Origin: Cephalopachus bancanus
Taxonomy: Eukaryota > Chordata > Mammalia > Primates > Tarsiidae
NCBI GenBank assembly: GCA_027257055.1
Contig: JAPVLO010000083.1
Coordinates: forward strand, 6,308,001 to 6,372,000
Direction: 5' to 3'
DNA length: 64,000 bases
Below the pieces are notes generated by a model, which was not told the DNA's origin, made no database searches, and saw only the letters and a program-made list of their open reading frames with translations. Shown here piece after piece: positions 48,548 through 60,850 of this stretch (within the stretch, counting starts at the first letter, position 1; the number at the start of each line of letters is the position of its first letter). The position numbers and the translations under genes are program-made.

Positions 48548-48961
48548 TCAGATATACAGTTGGCAAATATTTTTTTCCCATTCTGTGGGCTGTCTCTCTG
48601 ATCTCTTCATGGTTTCTTTTGCTTTGCAGAAGCTTGTCATTTTGATGAGGTCACACTTGTCTATCTTATCTCTTATGGTATGGGCACTTTGAGTTTTGAT
48701 CAGGAGTTGGTTGCCAGTTCCAATTTCCATAGACGTGTGTCCTGTGTTTTCTAAGATTCTTATAGTTTGAGGTTTTACATTTAGGTCTTTGATCCATTTA
48801 GAGTTAATTTTTGTGTATGGTGACAGGTAGGGATCCTGTTTCAATCTTCTGCATGTGATTGACCAGTTTTCCCAGCACCATTTACTGAAAAGGTTCTCTT
48901 CTCCCCAGTGGTTGTTGTTGGAGGCTTTGTCAAAGAAGAGTTGGTTGAGAAATTGAGACAA
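48548..48961 (-). pseudogene. L1 ORF2 fragment (137 codons open), inverted segment
   Basis: A stop-free 137-codon stretch read on the minus strand that resembles the region of ORF2p downstream of the reverse transcriptase, with phrases such as [26 protein letters not shown] and [11 protein letters not shown]. It lacks the catalytic domains, so no activity is expected. A long open stretch in a rearranged element points to limited age. A homologous part in the element at 61.0-62.4 kb (62016-62276) is also open for 86 codons. Confidence 0.88.
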
Positions 48962-49225
48962 CTTCTGGAATCTCTATCATATTCTATTGGTCTATGTGCC
49001 TTCTTGAACCAATACAAGACTGTTTTCATTATTGTAGCCTTGTAGTAAAGTTTGAAGTCTGGAAGTGTGATACCTCCTGCTTTGTTTTTTTTTTGCTAAG
49101 GATCTTTGGCTATTTGTAGTTGGTAATTTAATGAGTATTGCGTTGAATCTGTAGATGGCCTTTGGTAGGATGGACATCTTAACAATGTTGATTCTTTCAT
49201 TTGTTTCTGTCTTCTTGGATTTCTT

Positions 49226-49506
49226 TTTTTTTTTTTTTTTTTTTTGAGTTGGAGTCTTACTCTGTCACCCAGACTGGAGTGCAGTGGCCACTCCCGGCCA
49301 CCGCAGCCTCAACCTGCTGGGCTCCAGCGATCCTTCCACCTCAGCCTTCCAAGTAGCTGGAACTACGCCTGGCTCATTTTTGATTTATTGTAGAGTTGAG
49401 GTCTCACCAAGTTGCCCAGGCGGGTCTCAAACACACGGGCTCAGGCAATTCACTCACCTCAGCCACCCAAAGTCGCGGGATTACAGGCTGTGCCACCGAG
49501 CCCAGC
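49226..49506 (-). mobile_element. Alu (young subfamily) inserted in the inverted L1
   Basis: T run, both arms, ending CCCAGCT. Target duplication TTGGATTTCTT (49215-49225) and TTGAATTTCTT (49507-49517). The duplicated site is L1 ORF2 sequence, so this Alu landed after the L1. A short internal deletion removes part of the right-arm end (AACTACGCCTGGCTC). Confidence 0.95.
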
Positions 49507-50799
49507 TTGAATTTCTTCGAGCAGTGTTTTGTAGTTCTCATTGTAAAGGTCTTTCACTTCTCTGGTTAGGAAGATACTGAGGTATTTCATTTTTTTGTGG
49601 CTATTGTAAATGGGATTATGCTTTTTATTTTGTTCTATGACTGCTTGTTGTTGGTGTATAAGAATGCAGCTGTCTTTTGCACATTTAGTTTGTACCCTGA
49701 GATTTTGCCAAAGTCCTTTATCAGTGCAAACAGGTTTTTGACAGGTTCTCTTGGATTTTTTGAGGTATAGGATCATATCAACAGCAAAGAGGAATAACTT
49801 AACTTCCTCTTTTCCTATTTGGAAACCCCGATTTCCCTCTCTTGTCTAATTGTTCTCGCTAGCACTTCCAACACAATGTTGAACAAGAGGGGTGAGAGTA
49901 GGCAGTCTTGTCTTGTTCCAGTTTTCAGGGGAAATGTTTCTAGTTTCTGTCCATTAGGAACTCAAATGCACCAAAAGGAAAAAAATAAACAGCTCCATTA
50001 AGAAGTGGGCAAAACACATCAATAGACACTTCTCAAAAGAAGATATAGGGCAGCCAGCAGCCACATGAAAGGTGCTCAGCTTCACTAATCATCAGAGAAA
50101 TGCAAATCCAAACCACATTGTCATATCACCTAACCCCAGTAAGAATATCTGTCATTAAAGCAAACAACAGATGCTGATGAGGATGTAGAGAAAGAGGAAC
50201 ATTTCTACACTGCTGGTGGGAATGCAAACTAGTGCATCTTCTTTGAAAGACAGTGTGGCGATTTTTGAAAGAGCTAGAGATTGACCTTCCATATGACCCA
50301 GCAGTCCCATTATTATTTGAAATATACTGGAAGAACTCAAGTCACTCTGCCAAAGTGATACCTGCACACACATGTTTGTTGCAGCTCTATTCACAATAGC
50401 AAAAACATGGAACTAGCCATGCTGCCCATGAAAGCTGAAATGGATTTAAAAATTGGTACACATACACAATAGAATATTATGCAGCCATAAAGAAGGACAG
50501 ACATATGGACTTCACAGAAACTTCGATGGATTTAGAGTCTATCATACTCAATGATCTATCACAGAAACAAAGAACAGAGTACCATATGTTCTCACTCATA
50601 AGCGAACTTTGAACAGTTATCATAATACTATATTGGCGGTAGTGGGAAACTGCTGGGGGCGGGGATTGTCAGTTGAGGAAAACTGCCAAGGGTGGGAGGA
50701 GCACACTTCATCAACAAGGGTACCTGCATAATGAAATTTGTATACCTAACCCTGATTTGTACCCATATCTTTAAAATAAAAATAATAATGATAATTTAA

Positions 50800-52633
50800 A
50801 AATGGATTCTGACCCTTTATATTTTAGGTTGACAGATTTTTGCAGAATTTGGACAAATAAAAATGTCCAAATTTTAGTCTTCAGAGACTTCATTGACAGT
50901 TTCATAATGTAAGCTTGATTGATTGATTTTTTTTTTTAATGATGGATCTTAACTTTCCTGCTGCTTGTTACATGACTCAAAACGCCATTTTTAAGTCACA
51001 TTTTATTTCTTTTTGTAGTGAGCAGGCCTCACTCTAAGAGTATTTTGGTATGGCCAGCACTTCACTAAATCACACTGTTAAGACTATACAGTAAGGTCCA
51101 AAACCCCAGTCAAAGAGATTCCTATTGGGCATAACATTCTAAGGACACAGAGCTCACCTCTCAGTATCCAAGGGTTAGCCATACATTTCCTTTGGGCAAG
51201 GCCACATTGCTTTTGACCCAGACGTTATGTGGAATACCTATCGTCCTTTCTCTGTCACCAGTAACTATCATGTAACACATAACAAACTTCTTCCAAAATT
51301 TGTAAAAATTGAGTAACATAAAATATTAAAGAAACTTTTCTACTTTATTTTCATGAAACTAAGTAGAAACTCTGCTCTAATTAGTCTACTTAAAATTCAT
51401 GGGTGACGATTTTCATGGCATTTAAATACATTTGTATTTACATGTATTTGCTTTATTTTCCTAAAACTGTCAATATTTGCCATTGGAATAGTATTATATG
51501 TTCTTTAGGAAATAAATGTTTTCAATGAAATAAAATAAATATTTTTACATTTTTCTATAGTAAAGACTGAGGCTTTATTTAGATTCTCACAGTATAGATT
51601 TTGCCCAGATTATATTTTTTTAGTGCACTTAAAATTATATGGAATGCAATTGTCAAATTAACTCTTTGGGAATATATTTAATTGTTTTCAACTGGAATTA
51701 GTAAGTGAGTGCCTATTACTTGTACATCATTGTGTAAATTATTTCAGAGATTTAACTACAAAATCTATGGCATATCCATGGTTATAGAGAAAAATTCAAT
51801 TGAGTAGCAATGGCAAAAATAATAGTGATAACTTAAGGGAGAAAAACTTACAGAGATATAGGAAGACACAATGTAACTGTACTGCACATATTAGCTAAGG
51901 GATTAAGATGTCTTCTTAAAGCAGAATGAATAATTTTGGTGTCTTGAAAACTTTAAATTATGGTAGAAAACTGTTTCTACAAAATTACAATAACAGCATT
52001 ATTTGGTAGTGGTGGGTTGTTAGCTCCTGAGACAGGTGGAAATGGCATTCAAGAGGAATGAAATCTCTGCACACACACACACAAAATGAATGTTTACACA
52101 AGGGTTTTATCCACAAAGAGATTGCAGAGCCAAAAAGGCTTCTGAGATGAGGGTAGCCTCTTCGACAACAGCAGAGACTCGATGAAAAGAATATATCTTC
52201 TGCCTCATGGTGCAGCCTAGTGTAGTATGAGGGGGTCTAACTAGGATAAGAAGAGCATTATTCTGGAAAGAATGGCCAGAGCGAAGTTAATAATTTATTA
52301 CATTGGAAAATTGATTAAACGAGTAATTAAGTTAATATAAGCAAGGTGTCTCACTGCCAGAGCCAGTATTCACAACTGTGAAAACTAGGAAGATAAAATA
52401 TGCCCTGTGGGGTTGAATTAGAATTGAGGATATTAGTACGAATGTATGGTTTTCAATTGATAGATCAATAGAGAAATAAATATAAACCTAAAGTTGTGAG
52501 TTTATATTTACTTATATGGCATACAAAAGTCTTTTAGCTCTGTCCAATGAACCAGTTTAGGATTAACAACACTCCAAGAGTAATAGGCACACTTTCACCA
52601 TTTAACTTACCATCTAAATTTATTTTTCAATAT
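50800..52633. other. Unassigned intergenic DNA
   Basis: AT-rich. It includes a less AT-rich island at 50,990-51,270 and another at 52,010-52,260, the second holding a short (CA)7 (52,069-52,083). No family recognised for either. Confidence 0.4.
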
Positions 52634-52649
52634 AAAAAGGTCACCTTGG

Positions 52650-52957
52650 TCGGGCTTGGTGGCTCAGCCTGTAATCCTGTGCTTTGGGAGGCTGAGATGA
52701 GTGGATTGCCTGAGCCCGCGGGTTCCAGACCCGCCTGGGCATCTTTGCAAGACCTCATCTCTACAATAAATCAAAAATTAGCCGGGTGTGGTAGCGCACG
52801 CCTGTAGTTCCAGCTACTTGGAAGGCTGAGGCGGAAGGATCACCGGAGCCCAGTGAGTCGAGGCTGGGTGGCCGGGAGCAGCCACTGCACTCCGGTCTAG
52901 GTGACAGAGTGAGACTCCAACTCAAAAAAAAACCCTAAAACCAAAAACAAAAACAAA
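52650..52957 (+). mobile_element. Alu (young subfamily), plus strand
   Basis: Perfect 16-bp target duplication AAAAAGGTCACCTTGG at 52634-52649 and 52958-52973. The A-tail has become a patterned AAAAAC/CCTAAAACC string. It shows the intact GCGGGTTCCAGACCCGC stem, with a one-base change in the loop. Confidence 0.97.
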
Positions 52958-52973
52958 AAAAAGGTCACCTTGG

Positions 52974-53824
52974 AAAATGTTGGAGTTGAAAACTGGAGTA
53001 GCAAAAATATAAGATGAGTCTGTAGCATCTTATTCATCAAGAAAATAAAGTTCTCAAAGAAGTATATTCATGTCAAAAAGACATTGAAATCAACTACCAT
53101 TGTTCAAATCTAGTAATTTAAGCTGAAAAAAATAGTAATTTTAACAAATTAGAATTAATTGTATAAAACATAATCTCTTTAAAATATCAGTGAATTTAAA
53201 GTATGATGGAGGACAAAGATTATTTCATTGTACAGTGTCTTTTTATTAAATAAAAAAATATAGAAAAATAAGAGGAACTCTCTAATGAAAAAGCATGTCA
53301 GGATCCATCTTAATGAAATAATCAAAATAAACTTCCTCAGTACAAGAACAGATTGAAATTTCACCATCTGTTAAGATGCGATAAGAAGGCAGCATAACTA
53401 CTGTGATATTCTTGCCAAATACACACATCCTGAATCAAATCAGGAGAAAATATCAAACACATTTAAATTGATTAGCATTCTACAACATAAATGGCCTGTA
53501 ATCTTAAAAGACCATGAAAGTCAAGAAATGAATAGGGCATGTTCCAGATGGAAAGGCACAAAAAAGACATGATAGCTAAATGCAATGTGGAATTGTGGAC
53601 TAATTATTTTGGATTACTGGAAACTTGTGGTATTTGAAAGAAGTCCAAGTAATACATGTAATAATGTAGCATTCTTATACTAATTTTAAATGACCGTGAT
53701 TTTGTTAAGAACGTGAATGTCTTGTACATAGAAAATACACAATAACATATTCGGAAGTTGACAAAGCCTCAAGTCAGTAAATTATTCTAAAATGTTTTAG
53801 TTATTGCATCTGATGTGTACATTT
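52974..53824. other. Unassigned intergenic DNA
   Basis: AT-rich, nothing supported. Confidence 0.5.
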
Positions 53825-54113
53825 GAGCTTGGTTCAAAACCTAAGAAATAAATAGAAATTTAGTTGTAAAAACCTGAATGTCCTAAATTTTGGAGATAAG
53901 AAAGATACATGTCTCCCCAATAGTTTTATTAGTTCTAGTTTCTAATGCAACATATCTGAAATGAAAAAGCAATCTCTCTACATTGAATAGAAAAAAAATG
54001 CAAGTCATGCTCAATATTTATCTTAGTTTTGTTGCTTAAATAGGTCTAAATTGGTTCTAAAGTATAGTCAATTTTATCTATTCAGAATATTTCAGTTGCA
54101 TTTTTAAAAACTT
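53825..54113. repeat. Direct duplication, copy 1 (~285 bp)
   Basis: From 'gagcttggttcaaaac' to 'ttcagttgcattt'. It recurs at 54903-55173 in the same orientation, about 1.08 kb downstream. The copies share long identical blocks, such as GAAAAAGCAATCTCTCTACA and TTTTGTTGCTTAAATAGGTC. Confidence 0.92.
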
Positions 54114-54902
54114 CCAATATTGCCACTTTATTCAGGAACCTATTACTTTAGTACACTTTCTAAAATAGTCTTGCATTATAGCTAACAATGTTCTAAAGAG
54201 TTTTGTTTTTTTCATCTTTATCTTCTAAAATTTATAATTTTGCAAAACAAACTAGCAAAAGAATGACTTTAAATGTCAGTTGAATAAATCTAAAGTTCTT
54301 CACCATTGTTATGAACTAACATTGTCTGTAACCTATCTCACCTATCTCTAGACCTATTTAGTGCAGTTTCTACTTCTTTCTTACAAAAAATTGTTTCAAA
54401 TTAAATTATTTACTAATTATCAAATGTAAATCTATTTTATTTTTTTACATTTATTCTGCCAAAATCAAATTGCTTTTCACGACGGGATCATCTTTAATTT
54501 TCTCCATTAAAACTTTTTGTTCCACTCAGTTGACTATAGTTTCTTGTTTCTGCAAAGTCATATTAAGCAAATCAATTCATTATAGTTAAATAAAGTAGCC
54601 TTGCATATTAGATATGTGTATATTAGTATTTTCATTCTGTTATATCTATATTTATCATTAGTGAGGATTCTAATGTATTCTCTACAGTCTCTAGCAAAAC
54701 AGCAACAAAAAAATGTTCACAAATTGAGCCCATCACTGCAGGTACTTCAACTCTCTATAGCAACAAAACCCTCATCTGTATAAGAGGAAGCCCCCAGAGA
54801 CTGAGGGCAGTCCTACCCAATATCTTTGTCTTCAACAAGCCTGTGCCATTACCTCCACAAATAACCACAATATAGATCACTGAAACTCTCATTGAAAGTT
54901 CT
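54114..54902. other. Unassigned DNA between duplication copies
   Basis: AT-rich to about 54,700. Then a less AT-rich part (54,720-54,900) holds 'agaggaagcccccagagactgagggcag', which may be old repeat or single-copy DNA. No coding signal. Confidence 0.4.
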
Positions 54903-55173
54903 GAACTTGTTTCAAAATCTAAGAAGTAAATAGAAATTTAACTGTAAAAATCTTAATGTCCTAAGTTTTGGAGATGAGAAAGATACATAACTCTTTCCAA
55001 TACTTTTATTAGCTTCTAATACAATATATATATATGAAAAAGCAATCTCTCTACATTGAATAGAAAAAAACAGCCAATCATGTTCAATATTTATCCTAGT
55101 TTTGTTGCTTAAATAGGTCTAAATTAGTTCTCAAGTATAGTCAATTTTATCTATTCAGAATACTTCAGTTGCA
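54903..55173. repeat. Direct duplication, copy 2 (~270 bp)
   Basis: Partner of 53825-54113. It ends about 15 bases before the likely start of the large L1M element. Confidence 0.92.
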
Positions 55174-58100
55174 TATTGAAAGTCCTAACATTGACTACAG
55201 CAAAGGAAGTCATTTGTACAATGCATTATGGGTCCCACCCACAATCAAAGGCAAAAATATCCCACCTAACTGAAACTATAGGATGTATTAACAGGAAAAA
55301 GTAGTTTCCTACGAAAGTTACTCTGTAAAATTATAAGTGACTGTTCTGGCAGATGCACAGATACCAACAAAAGGACACAAGAAGCATAAAAATGTAAGGA
55401 AACATGATACCTCCAAAGGATTCTCTAGTAAGAAACGCCAAAGAAAATAAAAAAATAGAAAATGTGTGAAAAAATAAAAACTAATGACCTTAAGTAAGTT
55501 CAATGAAATATAAGAGAATATAGATACACAAATGATATCCAAAAAGCAATTCAAGATCTGAATGAAAAATTCAAGATAAAAAAAATTATCAAAAATAACC
55601 AAACAAAGTCGTGGAACAGAAGAATTCAATGAATGAAATAAAAAATACATCAGAGAGCTTCAACGATACACCAGATCAAGCAAAATAAATAATTTTCTAA
55701 CTTAAACACTGTTCTCTTGAAATAACCCTTTCAGACAAAAATGATAAAAAAATAAAAATAAATTATAAAGAACACTTATAGGACATACAGGTTACAATTG
55801 AGCAAATAAAGTTTTGCATTTATGGAAGTTCCTGAAGAAGAAAAGGAAGAAGACATAGAAAATCTATTTAACCAAATAAAAGCTAAAAACTTCTCAAGTC
55901 TTGGGAGAGATATGGACAAACAGATACAGGAAGCTCAAATATATTCAAATGCATTCAATTTGAAAAATTGTAAGACGTATGTGCATTTATGTCATATATA
56001 TTATATATTATTGTCAAAAAATTATATTATAGTCAAAAAATTTTAAAAAAGAATGCTATAACAGCAAAGAAAATAATCAAGTCACTTACAAAGGAATCTT
56101 AATTAGTGTACCAAAACTTCTCAGCAGAAACCTCAAAGTCCAGGAGAGATTGGGATAATATATTTAAAGTGCTAGGGGAAAAATAGACTGGGACCCAAGA
56201 ATACTATATCCAGTAAGATTATCCTCCAGAAATGAAGAACATAAACAATCTTTCCAAGACAAGCAAAATATGAAAGAATTCATCACCCTAGACCAACCCT
56301 ACAAGACATGCTTAAGGGAGTCCTACATCTGAAAGTGAAATGATGACATGTAAAATCATGAAAACACAAAAAATTATAAAATTCACTGATAGAGCAGATA
56401 CACATATGAGAAAGGGAAAGCAATAAAATGTTCTCATTTCTAAAAATCATCAAACAGTAAACATAAGTAATAAAAAGAAAGAAATAAGAGATATAAAAAA
56501 CAACCAAAAAGCAATTAACAAAATGACAGGAGTAAGTCCTTATCTACCATTGACAATCTTGAATGCAAATGATTTAAATTTTTCAGTAAAAAACAATAGG
56601 CTAACAGAATAGATGAAAAAATAAAACCCAACTATATTCTGTCTACAATAAACTTACTTCACCTTTAAAGACATAGACTGAAAGTAAAGGAATGAAATAA
56701 AACATTCTACAAAAAGAAACAACAACCAAACAGAAGTAGCTACATTTATATCAAGCAAAATAGACTTTAAGTCAAAAAGCTTAAAAATAGACCAAGAAGG
56801 TAATTGTATAATGTTAAAGAAATCAATGCAACAAGATAATGTAACAATTTAAAATATATGTGCACCTGATACCAAGGCAAACAGATATATAGAGCACACA
56901 TTATTAGAGCTACAGGGAGCAATCAACCTCAATACAATAATAGTTGTGGATTTCAACACCCTCTCTCAGCATTGAAAACATAATCAAGTCAGAAAGTCAA
57001 CAAAAAAAAATCTGACTTACACTACACTTTAGACAAAGGCATAATGGACAATTTCTAAATTGTCTAACAACTGAAAAATATGCATTCTTCTCATCATCAC
57101 ATAGAACATTCTCCAAGATAGATCACATGTAAGGCTATAAAATGTCTCAACAAATTTTTAAGTTCAAAGTTATATCAAGTATCTCTTAAGGTTACCATGA
57201 AATAAAACTAGAAGTCAATAAAAATATAAAGTTTGAAAACTCTATGAACACAGTGAAATTAAACAATGTGCTCCTGAATGACCACTGAGTAGATTAAAAA
57301 ATTCAAACTAAAATTTAAAAATTATTGTAAAATTTAAAATAAAATCACAATATACCCAAACCTATGAGGTACAGCAGAAACAGTAGTACAAGGAAAATTT
57401 GTAGGAAAAAAGCCGACATTTAAAAAGTAGAACAATTTCAAATGAAAAATATAATAATACACCCCAAGGAACTCAAAAAGCAAGAACAAACCAAGAACTA
57501 ATAGAAAGAAAAACATAATTAATATTAGAGCATATAAAATATACAAATATAAAGAAACAAAATTTTGCTTTTTTGAAAAGATAAATTGACAAACCATATT
57601 TCAACTAAGAAAAAAGAGAGAAGACTAAAACAAAATCTGAAGTAAATAAGAGACATTAAAACTGATACATAGAAATAAAAAATATTATTACAAACTATTA
57701 TAAAAAATTATATGACAACAAACTGAAAAACCTAGAGAAAAATGAATAAATTCCTGGATACATATATCCTACCAAGACTTAATGAGAAAAAAATAGAATA
57801 TGTAAACAGACTAATAAAGAATAACATACTTGAATCAATAATAAAAATTCTCCCAATAAAGAAAAGCCCAGGACTTCATGACTTCACTGGTAAAATATCT
57901 CATTTTTTAAAAAACTAACCCCAACTAACTATTCTCACACTATTATAAAAAAAAAAAAATGACGAAAGACAATTCATCCTAACTCATTCTACAAAGCCAA
58001 CATTATCCTGATACCAAAGCCAGACAAGAACACAACAAAGGCAACAAAAGAGTTATAGGCCAATATTCCTGACAAAAATTTATGTAAAAATCTTTATAAA

Positions 58101-59153
58101 AATACCAGCAAAACAAATTCAATGGCACAACAAAAAATTATACAGTATGATAAATTTGGATTTATCCCAGGAATGCAAAGCTGGTTCAACAAATACAAAT
58201 CATTGAACATATATATCATATTAACAGAATAAAAGACAAAATACACATGATTATAGCAAAAGACAACAAATATTAATAAAATTTGACATTCCTTTAGATA
58301 AAAAAAAACTCAACAAATTAGGTATGAAAAGAATGTGCCTTTACACAATAAAGGTCTTATAAAATAAACCCACTGCAAGCATCATTCTGAATAGGGAGAA
58401 GGTAAAATATTTTCCACTAAGAATTGGAACAGGATAAAAATTCTCACTTTCACTAGTCTTATTCAGTCTAGTACTGGAAGTCCTATCACAATTAGGAAAG
58501 AAAAATGAATAAATGTCATTCAAATTAGAAAAGATGAAGCCCAATTTATTTGATTTAAACATCATGATCTTATATATAGAAAAAAATGTTATCTAAATAC
58601 TATTAAAACTAATAAGCAAATTTAGTAATGTACAGGATACATAACAACATAAAAAATTATTAGCATTTATATACATCATCAGCAAATAGTATGAAAAATC
58701 AAGAAAGCAATCCCATTTACAATAGTTACACAAAATATAAAATATCTATGAATAAATTTAACCAAAGAAGAGAAATATCTCTAAAAAGAAATCAGTGAAA
58801 CACTGACTTTTAAAAAATGAAGAGTACATAAGCATATGGAAAGACATCCTATGATCATGGGTTGGATGAACTGAAGTATTTAAAATGACCATACTACCCA
58901 AAGCAATCTATAGATTCAATGCAATCCCTGCCAAAATACCAATAAAACTTTTCACAGAAACTGAAGAAAAATTATAAAATTTTTGTGGAACTAAAATAGA
59001 CCCTAAATAGCCAGAGAAATTCTAAATTAAAAGGATAAAGCTAGAGACATTACACTATTGGACTACAAAATGTACTCCAAAGCTATAGTAACTAAAATAG
59101 TACGATACTGGTATAAAAAGAGATACGTAGACCAATTGAGTGAAAAAGCTAAC

Positions 59154-59236
59154 TTGGATAACCCTTTTGTGTCCCCTTCCACTGTGGGAGCTTTTCTGTC
59201 TACTCAATAAATCCTGCTTTCTAAAATAAAAAATAA

Positions 59237-59265
<29 letters not shown>
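59154..59265 (+). mobile_element. Small retroposed RNA ending in an LTR-type poly(A) site
   Basis: A 112-bp insertion in L1M ORF2. Its 3' half is an (A/T)-rich (TAAA)n tail. Its 5' half reads like the end of an ERV LTR R region ('actgtgggagcttttctgtctactc', AATAAA at 59206-59211, then 'tcctgctttct' just before the tail). It is bracketed by AAAAAGCTAAC (59143-59153) and AAAAAGTTAAC (59266-59276), an 11-bp target duplication with one difference. Removing one copy and the insert restores continuity with the L1 ORF2 around it. Confidence 0.78.
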
Positions 59266-59267
<2 letters not shown>

Positions 59268-59687
59268 AAAGTTAACCCCAAAATAAATCTATATATTTAC
59301 AGCCAACTGATTTTATACAAAAGTTCCAGGAATGTGCATTGGAAAAAGTACAGCCTGTTTGAAAAATGATGCTGGGAAATTTGGATATTCATATATAGTA
59401 GAATAAAATTGGACCTCTATCTTTCACTATTATACATTTTAACTCAAAGACTTATATATAAAACCTGAAACTACAAAGCTGCTAAAAGAAAATACAGGGG
59501 AACTGCTTCAAGGTAGTGGTCTGGATTAAGATTCTTATGGTTAAGATTTCAAAAGCATAGGCAACAAAAGAAAACTTAGACAAATGGGATCATGTTAAAC
59601 TAAAATGCTTGTGCAATGCAAAGGAAACTATCAACAAAGTGAGAGACTATGTATAAAATGAGAGAAGAAACTACTTCTCTGAGAAGG

Positions 59688-59839
59688 AACTATAATCCAG
59701 AATGTACAAGAAACTTAATCGACTCAATAGTTAAAATCAAAATTTGAACATACACATATTTTTAACTATAATCCAGAATGTACAAGAAACTTAATCGACT
59801 CAGTAGTTAAAATCAAAATTTGAATATACACATATTTTT
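59688..59839. repeat. 76-bp tandem duplication within the L1M
   Basis: Two adjacent copies start AACTATAATCCAGAATGTAC at 59688 and 59764. They differ at two positions only (CAATAG/CAGTAG and GAACAT/GAATAT). The very small difference compared with the decay of the surrounding L1M shows that the duplication is much younger than the element. Confidence 0.95.
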
Positions 59840-60850
59840 AAATCATACTAATGACCACTAAGCATATAAACAATGCTCAACATCATCAATAATCAGAGAA
59901 CTGCAGCTCAAAATCACAATAAAAATCATCTCATTTCAGTTTTAATGGCTATAATAAAAAAAGCCAAAAAGGGTGGGGGGCTGGATAAAGATGTGGAGAA
60001 AGGGGGACACTTGTATATACACTCCTGAGGGGATTATAAATTTTTACAGTCAGCATAATAAAACAGTAGGAATTGCCTCAAAACATTAAAAATAGGATTA
60101 TCATAACCCTTAACTGTACCTCACAATATCGAAATAAAAAATATTGATACAAAAAAATAGGACTATCAAATGATCCCACCATCCCACTACTGAATATTTA
60201 CCAGAAAAAAAATCACTATATCAAAGACATAACTGCATCCTGATGTTTATTGCAGGTCAACTCACAATAGCCAAGATATGGAATCAACCTATGTATCCAT
60301 CAAAAGATAAATTAATGAATAAAATACGGTATTTATACACAATGGAATACTATCTAGACTTACAAAAATGAAATCCTGTCATTCATGGCAACATGGATAG
60401 TTCCAAAAAAAATTATGTTAAGTAAAATAACTCAGACACAGAAAACTATGTGCCGAATGGTATCATGTATATGAGCAAGCTAAAACTTTGAGTTCATAAA
60501 AGTAGAGAGTAGAAGAGTGGTTGTTACAGGCTGAAAATAGTTGGGGGAAGAGGAGAATTGGAAGAGCTAGGTTAAGAGTTAAAAAAATTATAAGTTGATA
60601 GGAGAAATAATTTCTAGTGTTCTATAGCACTGCAGTGTGACTATAATTAACAATAACTTATAGTACATTTTCAAATAGCTAAATGAGAAAATTTTAAATG
60701 TTCCCCACACAAAGAAATGATAAATGTTGAGGTGACAAATATGGTAATTACTCTAATTTGATCACTACACAATACACATGTATTAAAATATCACTCTGAA
60801 TTATATAATTATATATAGTTAGTGCCAATTAATAAAATTTATTAAAAGAT

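Larger units (their letters stand above)
48459..50792 (+). mobile_element. L1 with inverted 5' segment (twin-priming structure)
   Basis: The right part (about 49,950-50,792) is sense: the end of ORF2, then the G-rich 3'UTR type and an A-rich tail. The left part (about 48,470-49,949) is L1 ORF2 in antisense. The L1 position at the far left edge of the inverted part is close to the position at which the sense part starts. That is the arrangement produced when target-primed reverse transcription is primed twice. A young Alu (49226-49506) splits the inverted part. A weak 7-bp match AATTTAA (48452-48458 and 50793-50799) could be the remaining target duplication. Confidence 0.86.
55190..60850 (+). 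mobile_element. Nearly full-length decayed L1M, plus strand
   Basis: The order is that of a whole old L1: a 5' region and ORF1 remnant (about 55,190-56,350), endonuclease-like start of ORF2 (56,520-57,060), reverse transcriptase region (about 57,700-58,950), C-terminal ORF2 (59,280-60,400), and a 3'UTR to about 60,845. A readable ORF1 piece is at 55822-55950 (ENLFNQIKAKNF, LGRDMDKQIQEAQ). The 3'UTR keeps 'ttctagtgttctatagcac' and 'aatgataaatgttgaggtgac'. All frames have many stops. Two later events interrupt it: a small retroposed RNA (59154-59265) and a 76-bp tandem duplication (59688-59839). No target duplication was identified, which fits its age. Confidence 0.85.
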
